Assembly (NCBI GenBank): GCA_918807975.1
Contig: OU964924.1
Span: 6,398,501-6,462,500, forward strand
Length of the DNA: 64,000 nucleotides
Source: Aplidium turbinatum
Taxonomy: Eukaryota > Chordata > Ascidiacea > Aplousobranchia > Polyclinidae
Reading direction: 5' to 3'
Shown here: piece by piece, positions 1 to 12,359 of the stretch
Layout of the letters: each line of letters begins with the position of its first letter
Numbering within the stretch: position 1 is the stretch's first letter
Position numbers and translations under genes: made by a program
Notes under the pieces: model-generated
Seen by the model: only the letters and a program-made list of their open reading frames with translations
The model's database searches: none
Told to the model about the DNA's origin: nothing

Positions 1-266
1 TTGACTTTCCATTTTCATGAATTGTGCACCCTGTTTTCTATTAGATCGAGAAATTATTGCATTATGATTACGTAACAATTATGCAACAATGTAACAAGTA
101 GATGTGTTGTGTCGGTACTAAAGATGCCATAATAAAGATGTCATATCTCATTGTGGGGTCGCACAAAAAAACTTGAATTAAAAGTGGGTCGCAAACTGAA
201 AAAGGTTGGGAAGCACTGGGCTAGCCTACGTACAGTAGACCTACAAACAAATGTCAATTGGATGAG
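1..266. other. no gene seen; probable intron of gene B
   Basis: AT-rich sequence without a supported exon. The kinase N-lobe exon of gene B should lie upstream of the window, so this stretch is most likely part of its long intron. Confidence 0.4.
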
Positions 267-690
267 CCATAGCCATCTGCAGTTGCGACCTGATTTGTTA
301 CATTTTGCAGATTTTGATCATCACTGCTGTTAGTATTTGATTAAAATTTTCTAATTTTTTTTACTTTTTGCTAACTGGTAATGAATAATGATATAAAAGA
401 TTTTTGTTGTCTAGGAAGCGCTGTGGAAAATGAGAAAAAGTAAGATGAAAAGCGATCAATCAGATTGTTAAAAAGCAATCAACAGTCTAACTCTAATTTT
501 TGAAATAAAATCGTCTTTTTATTTCTACCTCTGATGATGTTAAAACTCATGGTGTCACCTGGCGAAGACTGTAAAGAAAACGTTACAATAAAAATTTTAG
601 AAAAATTTGTTTAGACAATCACCAAAAATTAGCAAAATTTGAAAAATTCTGCAGAAAATAACAAATCAAGCCATATCTCTAGGTAGCCAT
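267..690 (+). repeat. dispersed repeat, copy 1 (partner at about 19738-20140)
   Basis: About 420 bp that aligns in the same orientation with 19738-20140. Shared landmarks in order are a CTGATTTGT.ACATTTTG start, a TTTTTACTTTTTGC block, ATGAGAAAAAGTAAG, an AACAGTCT inverted pair, a GTTAAAAC..AT block and an AAATCA(A/G)GCC.TATCT end. The copies are clearly diverged and no protein is encoded. Family not recognised; it may be a non-autonomous transposon. Confidence 0.6.
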
Positions 691-766
691 GGATGAGCTC
701 ATGTATTGTTAAGTTTGTGAATGCATTTCTGTTAATAGGCCGGTTTATATTTTGTTTTTTCACCAG

Positions 767-1225
767 ATTTCAAGATGAAGCGTCCGTCCTGCATCGACTG
801 CAGCACCAAAACATGGTGGCTTTTTACGGAATTGCAAAGTGGAAGGACTCCTTTGCAATTATGATGGAATACTTGGCTGGTGGAAATTTGCGTCAGTTGC
901 TACACAATCAAAATGTAAAAGTCATACCGGGGCCTTTGAAACTAAGGATTGCTTTTGAACTAAGTGACGCCATTTCATGGTTACATTCTGGTTATAAGCC
1001 TGGAAAAGTCTTGATTCACGGCGATATTAAGCCAGAAAACATTCTTTTGTCTGATAATATCACGGTTAAACTAGCTGACTTTGGAGCAGTGCACTTACAC
1101 TTGTATGATGATGTTTCCAATACACTAAACTTATCACCTAACTACCAATACACACCATTGTTTGCTGCACCTGAGCTTTTAGATAGACCTCGAATTCCGC
1201 GGACAACCGAAATGGATGTGTACAG
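767..1225 (+). CDS. gene B exon: kinase alphaC to activation segment
   Basis: 459-bp exon, the same length as its gene A counterpart. It follows a pyrimidine-rich CACCAG acceptor and ends at CAG/GTAAGA. It encodes the alphaC glutamate region (FQDEAS), the hinge (MEYLAGGNL), the catalytic loop HGDIKPEN, the DFG motif and AAPEL. These residues are intact. HGD in place of HRD is seen in several TKL/RIPK-like kinases. Confidence 0.85.
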
Positions 1226-1436
1226 GTAAGAACAGGTCTTTTAAATGGCAGTCGATGCATATTTTTACATTGCTGCTTGGTTTAATTACGTAAAGTAAAG
1301 CATTTGTTTGGCTGCACTTTCAAATTGTTTTGTTGGAATAGCATGCACACAACACGCAATTTCCAAGAATAAATAGTTTTATAGATGGACATAGTCTACT
1401 ACGCTTGCAATAAAGTCTATAACTTATACTCATCAG

Positions 1437-1675
1437 TTATTCAATGGTCCTCTATGAACTCATAGCAAGGAAACGAGTATTCGAAAACGTCCAATATTCT
1501 CCCGATGTGCTTTGCCAAGCCATCATTGAACGGGAACAGAGACCGGATGTTTCATTTTTCCAAGACTTGAGTATACAATTGAGTTTACAGGACCAGGCAA
1601 TATTAACAGAATTACTGAATATTATGAAGAAGAGTTGGCTGAAGAATCCCCAAGCACGACCAAAGATGGCAGCAG
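1437..1675 (+). CDS. gene B exon: end of kinase C-lobe
   Basis: 239-bp exon after a CATCAG acceptor. Joined to the previous exon it reads DVYSYSMVLYELI, the normal alphaF region of kinases, and continues to KKSWLKNPQARPKMA, the alphaH-alphaI segment with the conserved Arg. The donor is GTTAGT, as in gene A. Confidence 0.85.
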
Positions 1676-1756
1676 GTTAGTAAATTATGATTTCATGGTT
1701 TTACGTTATTTAGAAATAACTTAACTTGCTTTATTTCTTTGTCCACTACACATTAG

Positions 1757-2150
1757 GGTGGGTCGTTTTTGACTTTTTTTCGAAATTCAATAAGGGCAAT
1801 AAGTCATAAAAAGTGGCACATGTATAAAAAAATTACGTGTGCAAAATTTCATCAGTTTGGGGTTGCATCTTCTTCCCCGGCAGGGGAGTCAAACTTTCAA
1901 TTTTTCGGAAGAAAAAGGGGAAATTTCACTTTCCTTTTTAGCATAAATTTTTTATAATTTTTCTTCTGGCTAGTTGTAAATTGTAATTGAGATGTACCCA
2001 GAACTTTCCTACGTAAAGGCATGTTCGAAGCTTAAGGTTTACTGCCCCCGCATAGACGACCAAAATGCTGAATTTTCATCAATTTCAGATGCAATTTTGT
2101 CATTGCTCAATAAACAAAGTTGTCGCAAAAGGGCGAGATGGTGTTAACGC
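1757..2150 (+). repeat. left arm of a ~395-bp inverted repeat (partner 11504-11898)
   Basis: Begins GGTGGGTCGTTTTTGAC and ends GGGCGAGATGGTGTTAACGC. The reverse complement occurs at 11504-11898 with small differences only. The arms could be long terminal inverted repeats of a ~10-kb DNA transposon enclosing the transposase-like remnant at 2845-4403, or two independent inverted copies of one repeat. No convincing target duplication was seen at the outer edges. Confidence 0.7.
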
Positions 2151-2844
2151 TCATTTACGTTCTGTCCACTAACTTTGCAGGATGATACGAATTGACAAAC
2201 TATAAGACGCAGTCTTGCTTAAATTAAAAGCAATAGTAAGCTTGATCAGTTACTGCCGTAAAACGCAACCCATAATTTACTTCAGAATAAAAGCAATAGG
2301 CTATGATCTGCAGGTTCCGTAAATGGAATTTACTGTACAGTTTCGACGTAAATTGTTATCATGATTTTGTTTACACAAATTTGTCATTTACAAACCAAAA
2401 TTAAACGTTCACTTGATAGGCTACTACAAGAACCACATACAGGAGTAAACTTTGTTTGACAGCAATGTAACGATAAAAAAGAACTTGTGATAACAAAAAA
2501 CAAAATTGTGTCAAAAATACAACAAATGACAAGGACTTTTAACCAGTTGACCAGATTATTGTTCAAACTTAGTTCTGGCTTAAGTCTAATGAATCATAAA
2601 ATCTTGTTTCGACTAGAACAGGAATATTTTTCCTTGATTGTAATATTGCTTTAATGTACCCATCTCTTTCAATGCTGTCCACCACATGTGATGAGGCATC
2701 TGTCACGAATTAAATGGCTCTCTCAACTGTTGAGAGCAACGGAACAGCTGTTGTGGAGGCATCTTTGTTTTGATGTGCTCTTCTATCACACTGCTGTCAA
2801 CACCACGCATCACTGGGGGTTCCGTAACTGGAATATTTTTCCAG
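2151..2844. other. no gene seen
   Basis: AT-rich sequence between the left inverted arm and the transposase-like remnant. No exon, RNA gene or repeat recognised. Confidence 0.4.
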
Positions 2845-4403
2845 TCAATAAAAGTAACGTTCGAAACTGAACTGCAATATTGGCAGGGTGAATTTTCGCT
2901 GACGAGTGCTGTGAGATGATAATACTCTTGAATTGAAAATTCTTCTCCATCTTAGTTCCCTTACATACTCTTCGGTATCACATATCATTGCAATCAAAAT
3001 GTTTTCAGGATGGGCATAAAACGCATTCCTCAGTAGTACTTTGTTGACGATATTGCGAGCTTTATTCAATAGCTTCTGAGCAGAGCGTACAATTTTAAAG
3101 AATTGTTTTGGGCCATTGATGAAATTGCTTTCCTTTTTAATAATGGCAAACCATACTGGAATGTAAACATTCATAATATAGTCCACAAGTTCCACCAATA
3201 CAGCTGACGGTTCGTTAGATGCAACGTAGAATTCTATTGGCTGTGGTCAACCATCTTGAGTGGTTCATCATACCTGGACTCCTAGATGCGAAGTGAATTG
3301 ATATTTCTCCACTTTTCACTGCTCTGTGAATGTGTAGAAGATATTTTTGATGAGTGCTGAGGTCATTTTCATCAATTTCAATCTCTGGTGCCGGAACTGC
3401 TTTATATTTTACAACATCTAGTTGTGTAACAGTGTCTAGCTGTTTCCCAATGGGTCCAGTAAAGCTATCAGGTCCGCTAGTATTGCCACCCAGTTCTTTT
3501 ATAAGATGCTTAAGAGGCAATTCATTACTATGGAGTAGGCATATTAACCATTGAAGTGGCTTTTGGAAACGATCTTCCAGGAGCTTTATCACGCCGCCTT
3601 TTGTTTACTGCGGTTTCATCGCATCCAATTGTCATTACATTATCGTAGCTAATTTTATTGGATCCAAGAATTCAGGTAGCTATTGACACACTATAGATCC
3701 GTTGGCTGCAGTAAAATGACCAATGAAATGAAAACTTGGCTTCTCAAGTAAAGTAGTGTGCTCTTCAACTGCGAAATGTTTTCGAAGTCTCCCAGCAATT
3801 TCATCTTGTTTGATGGTTTGATCTTTTCGGTCATCAAAATATATGCTTTGCAAATTTAGGCACATGATGCTTTCCATTGGAGCTGCAAACCTTAGTTTTT
3901 GTCGCTCTTCTAAATTTGCTTTTATCTAAAACAGATTGAGATTCGCTATTCGTTACAACTCCCGCATCGTGTAGAAGTGATGAAGCAATAAGTGCTGCAG
4001 ACCTATGTGAAATACCGGTAGGCTACGATGACATGATCCAGCAAATACTACTAAACTGGAAGTAGCTTTGTTTTTTTCTGGGGTTTTAAGAAGCAAAACT
4101 GGGCTGATAATCATAATCTCCGCAGCGTTCTTCATTGGATGACAAAGTTTCTGAGCTTGAATAAAACGTTAGAGGTGTTTTAACCAAAGCGCTACTTGTG
4201 CCTGCTCCTGGGTCTTCACGTAAAGAACGGAATTGTTCTGATCTTGCAACTCTACTTTGAAAACGTTTAAACTTAGATTTTGTGGCCGATTTATCAAGTT
4301 TATCAATCACCATTGTTGTGTGCGACGCGAACACAACATGTGCGGTAGTTAATTGCGCCGGTGACGTCACGATTTTCCTAATCCACCCGGCAGGACTGAG
4401 CAA
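2845..4403 (-). pseudogene. broken transposon-associated protein of unnamed family
   Basis: Several minus-strand open stretches in different frames belong to one protein. Order: a GWIRKI.TSPAQL start (4403-4086), a GISHRSAALIASSLLHDAGV block, a DDRKDQT..EEHTTL block (3877-3680), GCDETAVN followed by GGVIKLLEDRFQKPLQW with SGP.SFTGPIGKQL (3592-3215), and a tail (3198-2845). From memory this pattern resembles uncharacterised, transposon-linked proteins widespread in arthropods and cnidarians; I cannot name a superfamily. At least four frame breaks make it non-functional. One is a TAGGCTA at 4019-4025: without its 5-bp excess the CHRTGISHRSA block reads through. Another 1-nt shift lies before GGVIKLL. 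Confidence 0.6.
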
Positions 4404-5700
4404 CTGTTAAAGCACGCCAACTTGAAGAAATCACTCGGTTTCCAATGACTGCTTCGCAGCAATGAAGTTTATACGGTTTTTCTGTCAAGAAATAACACAA
4501 CGTAAGACACTAGTCACAATTCAGCAAGCAAAACAGTCGAACTGATAAACGTACCAAATTTGTTGACTAACAGTTTTCAATCCACTGTACGGTACACAAG
4601 TTCCACAGGTTGGCCAATGACGCACTGAATAAATAAATTCGCGATGTTACCTTTCACAAGTAGTACGTACCGTACAACCATTAGGCTACGCTAGGCCAAA
4701 GGTCATTAGAAAACAAAGAAACGTGGCATTTCACATGGCCTAGTTAAGATCAGTTTACGAGAATTAATTTCCATTAGGCTGACAAATTATTGGTCAATAA
4801 TTCAGTAGTAAACATGAATCCACAATTCACGACACAAATCAATCAATCATACAATTCAGAATAATCAGTGACGATCGGTGAGGGAAAGCAAGGAAAGCAG
4901 TGCTTACCTGAGCGAAAACTATGCAAAATATAATGACTGAATTCTAGGTTTAACTTCTTATTATTTTTATCAAGTCTATTTTAACTTGAAAATTACTGTG
5001 TTCGTGACTAGAATTACTCGTAACTCTTGTGAGTAGTCTAAGTCCTCACCAAACCGCATTTCTTGCCTATAAATGCCAATTAACGCAAACGCTTTTGTCA
5101 GAAACCATCACTGAAGCTCCAGGGAAATCAACTTTCAAAAGTGCTTACCCTACATTGAAAAACGCCTTCGTTTTATCCAATCCTCAATCGTTTTGCAAAA
5201 CGACACCAGCTGCTTAGCCAATCAGATGTGTTATCTGGTGTTATGGTTAAAATTGCTTTCCCAGTGACGTCAATGCGTATCTCATAGTGGCTGCTTTTGG
5301 TTTCAGGCGAAAGGAATACAACCTCTACGCATGAGTGATTTTCGGGCTTGTAACTATAGGCTACTGAGTACGCTGAAAATAAAGCTGGTTCTCTTACCAA
5401 AAAAAAACATAGATTCTACAATAAGACATGCAATTCCAAAGGGTACATTAACCAACCAGTACTGAAATAGCACAAGTGTTTTTTTAATTCTTTGGGTCAA
5501 TAGACTGACATCACAAGTTCAGAGCAAACATACTTGTGTTCTTCAAGAATGGACTAGCTTAATTTAGCCTATAGGCTAATTATTTGCTCTTTACTAGCGC
5601 ACCAGTCCAATGCATGTCGTAAATGCTTACAGATGACATTGACAATAAGTTTTTGTGCTCAGTCTAAAAAAGCAGCCAACATTCTAGACTAGTCCCAGTT
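4404..5700. other. no gene seen
   Basis: AT-rich sequence with several TAGGCTA and TAGCCTA motifs (4684, 5361, 5563-5576) but no supported exon. Short open frames here look random. Confidence 0.4.
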
Positions 5701-5701
5701 T

Positions 5702-5755
5702 GATTGATTGATTGAATCTTTATCCCCGGACTGGGAAAGTCCGAAGATTTTGTTT
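5702..5755 (-). repeat. SINE tail fragment
   Basis: (TGAT)n followed by TGAATCTTTATCC and CGGACTGGGAAAG, the 3' end of the tRNA-derived SINE seen more completely at 56995-57230. Read on the minus strand the SINE ends in (CAAT)n. Only about 55 bp of the tail is left. Confidence 0.7.
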
Positions 5756-5794
5756 TGGAAATGCTCTCAGAGCGCACCAAATTGGAAGTGTTTT

Positions 5795-5885
5795 TCAAAA
5801 TTTTCTGGGGGAGGCCCCCCAGACCCCCCGCTGGAAGTGTTGCCTTCGGCAACACGCCTTCGGGCTTCGCCCGACGGTTACGCCC
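5795..5885. repeat. G/C-rich fragment with TGCCTTCGGCAACACGCC palindromes
   Basis: CTGGGGGAGGCCCCCCAGACC followed by short CCTTCGG palindromes. Related pieces (GTGCCGAAGGCACGC, GCGCCGAAGGCGC) occur at about 36640 and 34730. It looks like part of a dispersed G/C-rich mobile repeat; family not recognised. Confidence 0.4.
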
Positions 5886-7439
5886 CTCGTGCCTACTACC
5901 TTGCTGCAACATATTTCCAAGTTGCTTTCCCAATGGTTTAAGCCACCGAACGTCACTGAGAATAATAAACGTACCGGTAGTATAACCGGGATCAGTAAAC
6001 CAAATGATGCACTTGCACGCGAAGGATTCTATAGTGATTGACTCTGCAATATTTAAGTTTGAAGTATTAGCCTAACAACAATTTACGCACATCAGAGATA
6101 TGTTACGTTTGTTTACGGTAGAAAGTCAACATTCAGCTACAAAAAACATTATTACATCACAAATAGGCTCACCAGTAAGTTGAACTTTGAGAGATAGCAA
6201 GCTGCAAATATGGAATTCAACCTACACGTAAATATTAGGCTACCATAGCATATTAGGCTACCATGTTGGAAAAAAGTTCCCGCGCTTTTCAAAGTAAGCA
6301 GCAAAAATTTCTCTCTCCAGGCCCAAATCAAAAAATGGACTCATAAAAATAATTAAGGCCTGGAGAAAAGCTAATTCTAGAAGAACCAAGAAGAAAATTT
6401 GATTGTAGTCATATCAACACCAAAACTATCAAAATCAACCAGGAAGTTGCAGAGATAATTAAACTTGAAAAGACCTTCAGTTAGGCTAGCTAACAAGTCA
6501 GCAGTCATTGTTTGTTTTTTTTTTTTTGCATTTACGAAGATAAATCACAGCTGCCAGTAAAATCCTCAAGTTTAGAAGACAAAGTAAGTTAAAAGGACTC
6601 ATTTTTGACTTTCTTACATTTTCTAAACCAAGCCATTATTTTTCACCCAACCATTACTAATAACCTTCAACCCAACCAAGACCAATTTCAGCACAAGCTC
6701 AACCATCAACACCAAAGAGGTTAATTTATTGGAAACAAATCAAATTTCAGAAGAAAAAATGATCAAATCTGGACAGTTTATTGTACGCTACCACTCACCA
6801 CTCCATTTTTTGTTTAATTTTAGTTTGTTATTCTATTAATTTGTAGTTCTACACAATTTTGAAGTACAGTAATCAGATACAGCTACAGCTAGGTCAAGAC
6901 TGACTAATATTTTTCCCCTAAGTTTCATCCTTTGTGACGTAATAATAATATTTTTAAAATCTTCACCTTCCGAACTCGTATTTTTTTTCTCGTACTGTAT
7001 TTTACATTTCGTATTCCGACATTGATCGATATCATAAACCGACTAACTTAGGCTACGTCTACGTAAGTATATCCATTATCCTCGCCAGTCTTAATTCTCT
7101 TTTTAAGCTGCATATTTTAATCAGGTCATTTTAACACAATTCATTTGATTCTATTTCACTGCTTGACGGAATTTTGCCCTGAGTGACCTCTCATCAACTA
7201 AAGTACCGTAATTTAATTCAGTTCCTAGTTTCAAATTAAAATTATTACTTAGTCAATTTCCAAAATCCTTGCTAAATTAAATATTTCATAACGCAATAAT
7301 AGTGTTTTGTTTATTTTCTAAAGTGTTTCTCACACCACTTAAACCAGACTTGTTATTTGTTCTTTTTCGGTGCTTGTTGGTCACCGTCCTATTTCGTCAC
7401 ACATGTGAATTCTTTGATTATCCTGACTACAAGTTATAA

Positions 7440-10400
7440 ATGCAGGTGTTGGTGATTTTGCTTTTAATCTGTTTTGTTGCAAAGTCATTTTGTAATCTTT
7501 CGTGTCCTGCGTTATTGGTTTTGTATTCATCTGTTGGTCATACCGGTACTTTGTTTGTGGCAATGTCTGCGGATTGTAAAAATTTTTATTCAAAAAACTC
7601 CTTCTCTTTAACTAACAATATTAATAGGAACCAGCTATCGATTTTACATGTAAACATGAGAAGCTTAGTTGGCAACTTTGAAAAATTAGAATCACTGCTT
7701 GTCGAAATGCAAGAAGCACCGGACCTTATTGCTGTGTCAGAAACCTGGCTGAATGAAAATCGATTGCATTTTGTTAGCTTGCAAGGCTATAATTTTGTCC
7801 ACTTTAATAACAAACAAATTGATGCTAAAATACAAGCAGGTGGTGTCGGGCTATACGTAAGCAGTTCAATAAAGTATAATCAAATTAATAATTTAAGTCT
7901 AAACTTACAGGAATGTGAAGATCTCTGGGTGGATATTACTTTATCAAACAGTAGACAGTGCACAGTTGGTGTAGTATACAGGCATCCCAAAAATAAGTTA
8001 ATTGAGTTTCAAACCAAATTCTGTGAGTGCATTGATTCGTTAAATAATTTCAAAAAACAATATTACATTTGTGGTGATTTTAATATTGATATGTTAGCAA
8101 AGACAAAAAATTCTGCTGTAAAAAATTACTGTGATGCGTTTCTCTCTTTAGGCTGCAATCAATTAGTACAATCCCCAACCCGTGTAACTTCCACAAGTTC
8201 AACTTTAATCGATCATGTATACAGCAACGACCAATCAAATAAAATTCAATGCCATGTTCTTATTCACGATGTTTCTGACCACTTTCCTATTGTAGTTGTG
8301 ATAAACTCTGTAAAACCAAAACAAGAAAAATATACACAAAAAGTAAGGAACATGAAAAACTTTGTTGCTGATGAATTCGTTTGTGATCTGGAAAATAGCT
8401 TGACCAACCAATACACAGAAAGGAATGATTCAGTTCATAGCAAATTTAATCATTTCATCGACACTTTTAATGACACTTTAAACAAGCATGCACCTTTACG
8501 ATTGTTGTCTCGAAGAGAAAGAAAACTCAAGACCAAACCATGGCTAACAAAAGGAATTTTGAACTCCATCAAAACTAAAAACAGACTATATCACTTAAAA
8601 ATAAAAGACCCAACAAACACTTCTGCACAAGCAACATACAAAAAGTACAGAAATGTACTTACTCATACCAAAGAGCAAGCAAAAAAATGCATTACAGTTT
8701 TCTTATTACGCAAAGCAAGCACAACACTGGAAAAATATGGAAAACCATAAATGACATCATCAAGTACAAACATAAGCACACAGCTCACATACCAGAAGAA
8801 ATAATTAGCACTGACAATGAAAAAATATCTGACCCTGCACAAATAAGTAACTGTTTTAATGATTATTTCACAGAAATTGGTTCTTCCATGGCATCTAAAA
8901 TCCCTCTACCGTCTCCTGGCTCATTATTGAAATTGCAAAGTGTCCCATTCTCCTTTTTCCTAAAACCTGTCAATCAAGAAGAAGTATTAAAACATCTTAA
9001 TAATCTTTCTGTCTCTAAAAGTACAGGACATGATGGAATACCTATAAGATTTGTCAAACTATCCTCACCAATAATCGCCCCTTTCCTCACCAACTTATTC
9101 AATGAGTGTATCGATAAAGGTGTATATCCTGATGTACTAAAGGTCGCTCAAGTTATCCCAATCTTCAAAAGTGGCTCCAGGAAAAATTGTTCCAACTATA
9201 GGCCCATATCACTATTGTCCCCCTTCACCAAAATATTCGAAAAATGCCTGTATGAACAAATGTACAATTATCTAACAAAAAAGACCTGATCACACCACAT
9301 CAGTATGGATTTAGACCACAATATTCCACTTCGTTAGCTGTGTCAAACGTTTGTGATTACATCTTAACTAACCTAGATAATAAAGATACAACTTGCTCTG
9401 TATTTCTTGATTTAGCTAAAGCCTTCGACACAGTTGATCACACTATTCTCATACAGAAACTAAAAACATATGGTTTTCGGGGCCTTCCATTACAATTGTT
9501 AAAAAGCTATATCAGCAATCGTCTACAGCACACGGTCGTCAATGGAATCTCTTCAAACTCAAGACAGGTTACCTGCGGTGTGCCCCAAGGATCGTTATTG
9601 GGACCCCTTCTTTTCTTACTGTATATAAATGACTTACCAAATTCAACAAACATGAATGTTAAAATATTTGCTGACGACACCAACCTTACGATGAGCGACA
9701 AATGTGAAATAAATTTGCAGAACAATGTGAATGCCGAAATGCAAAAAGTTTACAACTGGTTGAAGCTTAATAGATTATCATTAAATTTCTCAAAAACTGA
9801 ATACATGCTAATAACAAATAAAAAACACATAAAAAATTTTAACATTAACATTGGTAACACAAACATTCAACAAAAAGATCAAATAAAATACCTTGGCGTT
9901 TACATAGATAACAAATTAACATGGAAATATCACATAGATAAAATTTGCGGAAAAGTAGCAAAAGGTTCATGGGCGTTGCTTAAACTCAGAAATTATGTCA
10001 ACACAGACACTTTAAAAGATGTGTATCACGCTTTGATTTACTGTCATTTGCAATATTGTATTTCAAGCTGGGGAAAGGCCTGTGACAGTGCACTGGATCC
10101 ATTAATAAAATTACAAAAAAAGGTTATAAGAATAATTACGAAACAAAATTACTATGCTCACACTAATTTTTTATTTTTCAAAATGAACATCTTGAAACTA
10201 AAAGACATACATAACATTGAAATAAAAAAGCATATGTACAAAGTTCATATGAATGAGTATCCGTCTACGTATTGTGATTTATTTACAAATGCTTCATCTA
10301 TTCATCAGCATAACACAAGATATCAAACAAGCAACAATTATTTTATAAACAGATCAAACACAGAATTTGGCAAGAAGTCCATGCAGGTATTGGGACCAAT

Positions 10401-10854
10401 GCTCTGGTCAGAGGTTCCAAGTAGGCTAAAAAACTTATCATTTCATAGTTTCAAAAAAGAGATCAAAACGTTAATTTTACAAAGCTACAGTGCATCGTAA
10501 GTGATACGTTATGGAAACCAACTTGTCAGTTGCTTCGGAAACTTTATTATTCTCTGCTTGCTTCATGGAATTTTGTGTTTTAGCCTACGTTATCATCAAT
10601 ATGTTTTTTTTTGTGCGTATGCTGTTGTTGAAGCGCGGGAACGTTTCAATTATTATTTTTCTCTTGTAAGCTTATTTTAAATGGCAAAATCGTAATTTCC
10701 GTAGGGTGGCAATTGACTAGTAGACCGTATGGTCGTCTCGTTGTCTCCCTGTCGGTATGGGAACTTGTGTAACTTTTGTACTGTGTATATTGCATATTTC
10801 AAACATGTACCTATGTTCCTGTTACTGACAAATAAAACATTGATTGATTGATTG
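7440..10854 (+). mobile_element. CR1/L2-like (Jockey-group) LINE, two frameshifts
   Basis: Non-LTR retrotransposon with an apurinic-type endonuclease followed by reverse transcriptase. Endonuclease (about 7610-8310): LHVNMRSL, ISVSETWL-type block, GGVGLYV, GVVYRHP, GDFNIDM and a final SDHFPIVV. RT (about 8990-9750): SVSKSTGHDGIP, YRPISLL, FLDLAKAFDTVDH, GVPQGSLLGPLLF and FADDT. The frame changes twice, near 8730 and near 9285, so this copy cannot make a full ORF2. The 3' end carries AATAAA and an (ATTG)n tail ending at 10854, as in CR1/L2-group elements. The 5' boundary is unclear; an untranslated region or ORF1 remnant may reach back to about 6.3 kb. Long open stretches suggest modest age. 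Confidence 0.9.
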
Positions 10855-11503
10855 TCAAACTTAAGTCCTGTAGAAATACATAACAGAGAAGCAGCTAACA
10901 AAGCATAAACATCACTCAATCAATTTTCAGTCACAGACTACAGTAGCTAACAAGTTCGGCTAGCTGGCAAACTAGCAGCAAAAACGAAAACGTCTCGAAT
11001 GTTCCATAGACAATCTCGTGGTGAGTGTTGCCATTTGCAAATCAGCGATAACATAACAATGAAGGGGAAACGACGCTAGGTGGCGAATACACAAATTAAC
11101 GGGAGTAATGCGGTAAAACGAAAGGCAGGCCTTTCAAGGACCTGTTGAAAATCTAACAACCATTATGCGGCTTGTTCTTTGATCAAGAAGGAACTGTTGT
11201 TCCGTAACAGGGACAAGATTTTTCCGTCGGCAAGTAGGCCTACATTGCTGAAAATTGGATTGCTAAAAATTGGAACACTTACAACAACCGACATCAAATA
11301 ATTTTTGCTTGCAGATTCTTTCATTTGCTCCAAATTTTGCTGAAGTTTAGGCCCACCTCTAGACTTTGACTTCAAAGGTTATTCATTTTATAATAAGTAA
11401 CTCTTTATCGTAACACATATGGGCAGTGATTCCAGCGAAAGAGTTTGAACAGAAGATAAATGATTCCAGCAAAAGAGTTTGAACAGAAGATAAATTGGCG
11501 TAT
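10855..11503. other. no gene; short tandem duplication at 11428-11496
   Basis: Between the LINE tail and the right inverted arm. A 33-36-bp unit (TGATTCCAGC.AAAGAG and following) is present twice in tandem around 11428-11496. Nothing else recognised. Confidence 0.5.
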
Positions 11504-11898
11504 TGCGTTAACACCATCTCGCCCTTTTGCGACGAGTTTTTGTATTGAGCAATGACAAAATTGCATCTGAAATTGGTCAAAATTCAGCATTTTGGTCGTC
11601 GATGCGGGGGCAGTAAACCTTAAGCTTCGAACATGCCTTTACATAGGAAAGTTCTGGGTACATCCCACTTACAATTTATAACTAGCCAGAAGAAAATCTA
11701 TACAAAAAAAATTATGTTAAAACGAAAAGTGAAATTTCCCCCTTTATTTCAAAAAATTGAAAGTTTGACTCCCCTGCCGGGGCAGAAGATGCACCCCCAA
11801 ACTGATGAAATTTTGCACACGTAATTGTTTTAAGCATGTGCCACTTTTTTTTGATTAGCCTTTATTGAATTTCGAAAAAAAGTCAAAAACGACCCACC
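11504..11898 (-). repeat. right arm of the ~395-bp inverted repeat (partner 1757-2150)
   Basis: Reverse-complement copy of 1757-2150, ending CGACCCACC. Both arms lie in the long second intron of gene B and enclose the broken transposase-like gene and the CR1-like LINE. Confidence 0.7.
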
Positions 11899-12182
11899 AT
11901 ACCACAAATCCTATGAGGTCTAACCTCAAGCAAGGAAACGTTCTCAATTTATTTCGCAGCAATTGTTTACCGTATGTTTCTTAGAAACACAAATAGGCTA
12001 AACACATTCTAAAGCGGTGTTGTAACCAGTTTGCACTCGCAAATTTCAACCAATTTTTGTTTCTCCCCAGAATTCTGTTTAAAAATACAGAAAATACAAC
12101 TTCGCTTACCCATTCTCTATTTAATGTTGTTGTATTGCATCACAAGTTTAAATTTAATACATTTATAAAATAACCTTTTTAG

Positions 12183-12359
12183 TTCGAGACAGACTGTTGC
12201 ACATTCTACAGCAATTAGATCCACAAAATTTAATGATCATACAACAAGCAGCTTTGGTTGCAAAAAACATGGGTCTGAGACAACTGATCAATGATGGCTC
12301 TTGGGTTTCCTTGGATCGATTTTTACCACCTTTCATGGAAGTCAAAGCTCCTTTAACAA
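12183..12359 (+). CDS. gene B exon: linker after the kinase domain
   Basis: 177-bp exon between a TTTTTAG acceptor and a GTGAGT donor. It encodes the kinase alphaI end (RDRLLHILQQL) and the conserved linker LRQLINDGSWVSLDRFLPP. The gene A partner is 45395-45565. The linker matches no domain I know. Confidence 0.8.

Noticed and set aside
6275-10640. 12-bp inverted match GTTCCCGCGCTT / AAGCGCGGGAAC around the CR1-like LINE
   Set aside because: Too short and not at the LINE ends; such elements do not use inverted termini. Probably chance.
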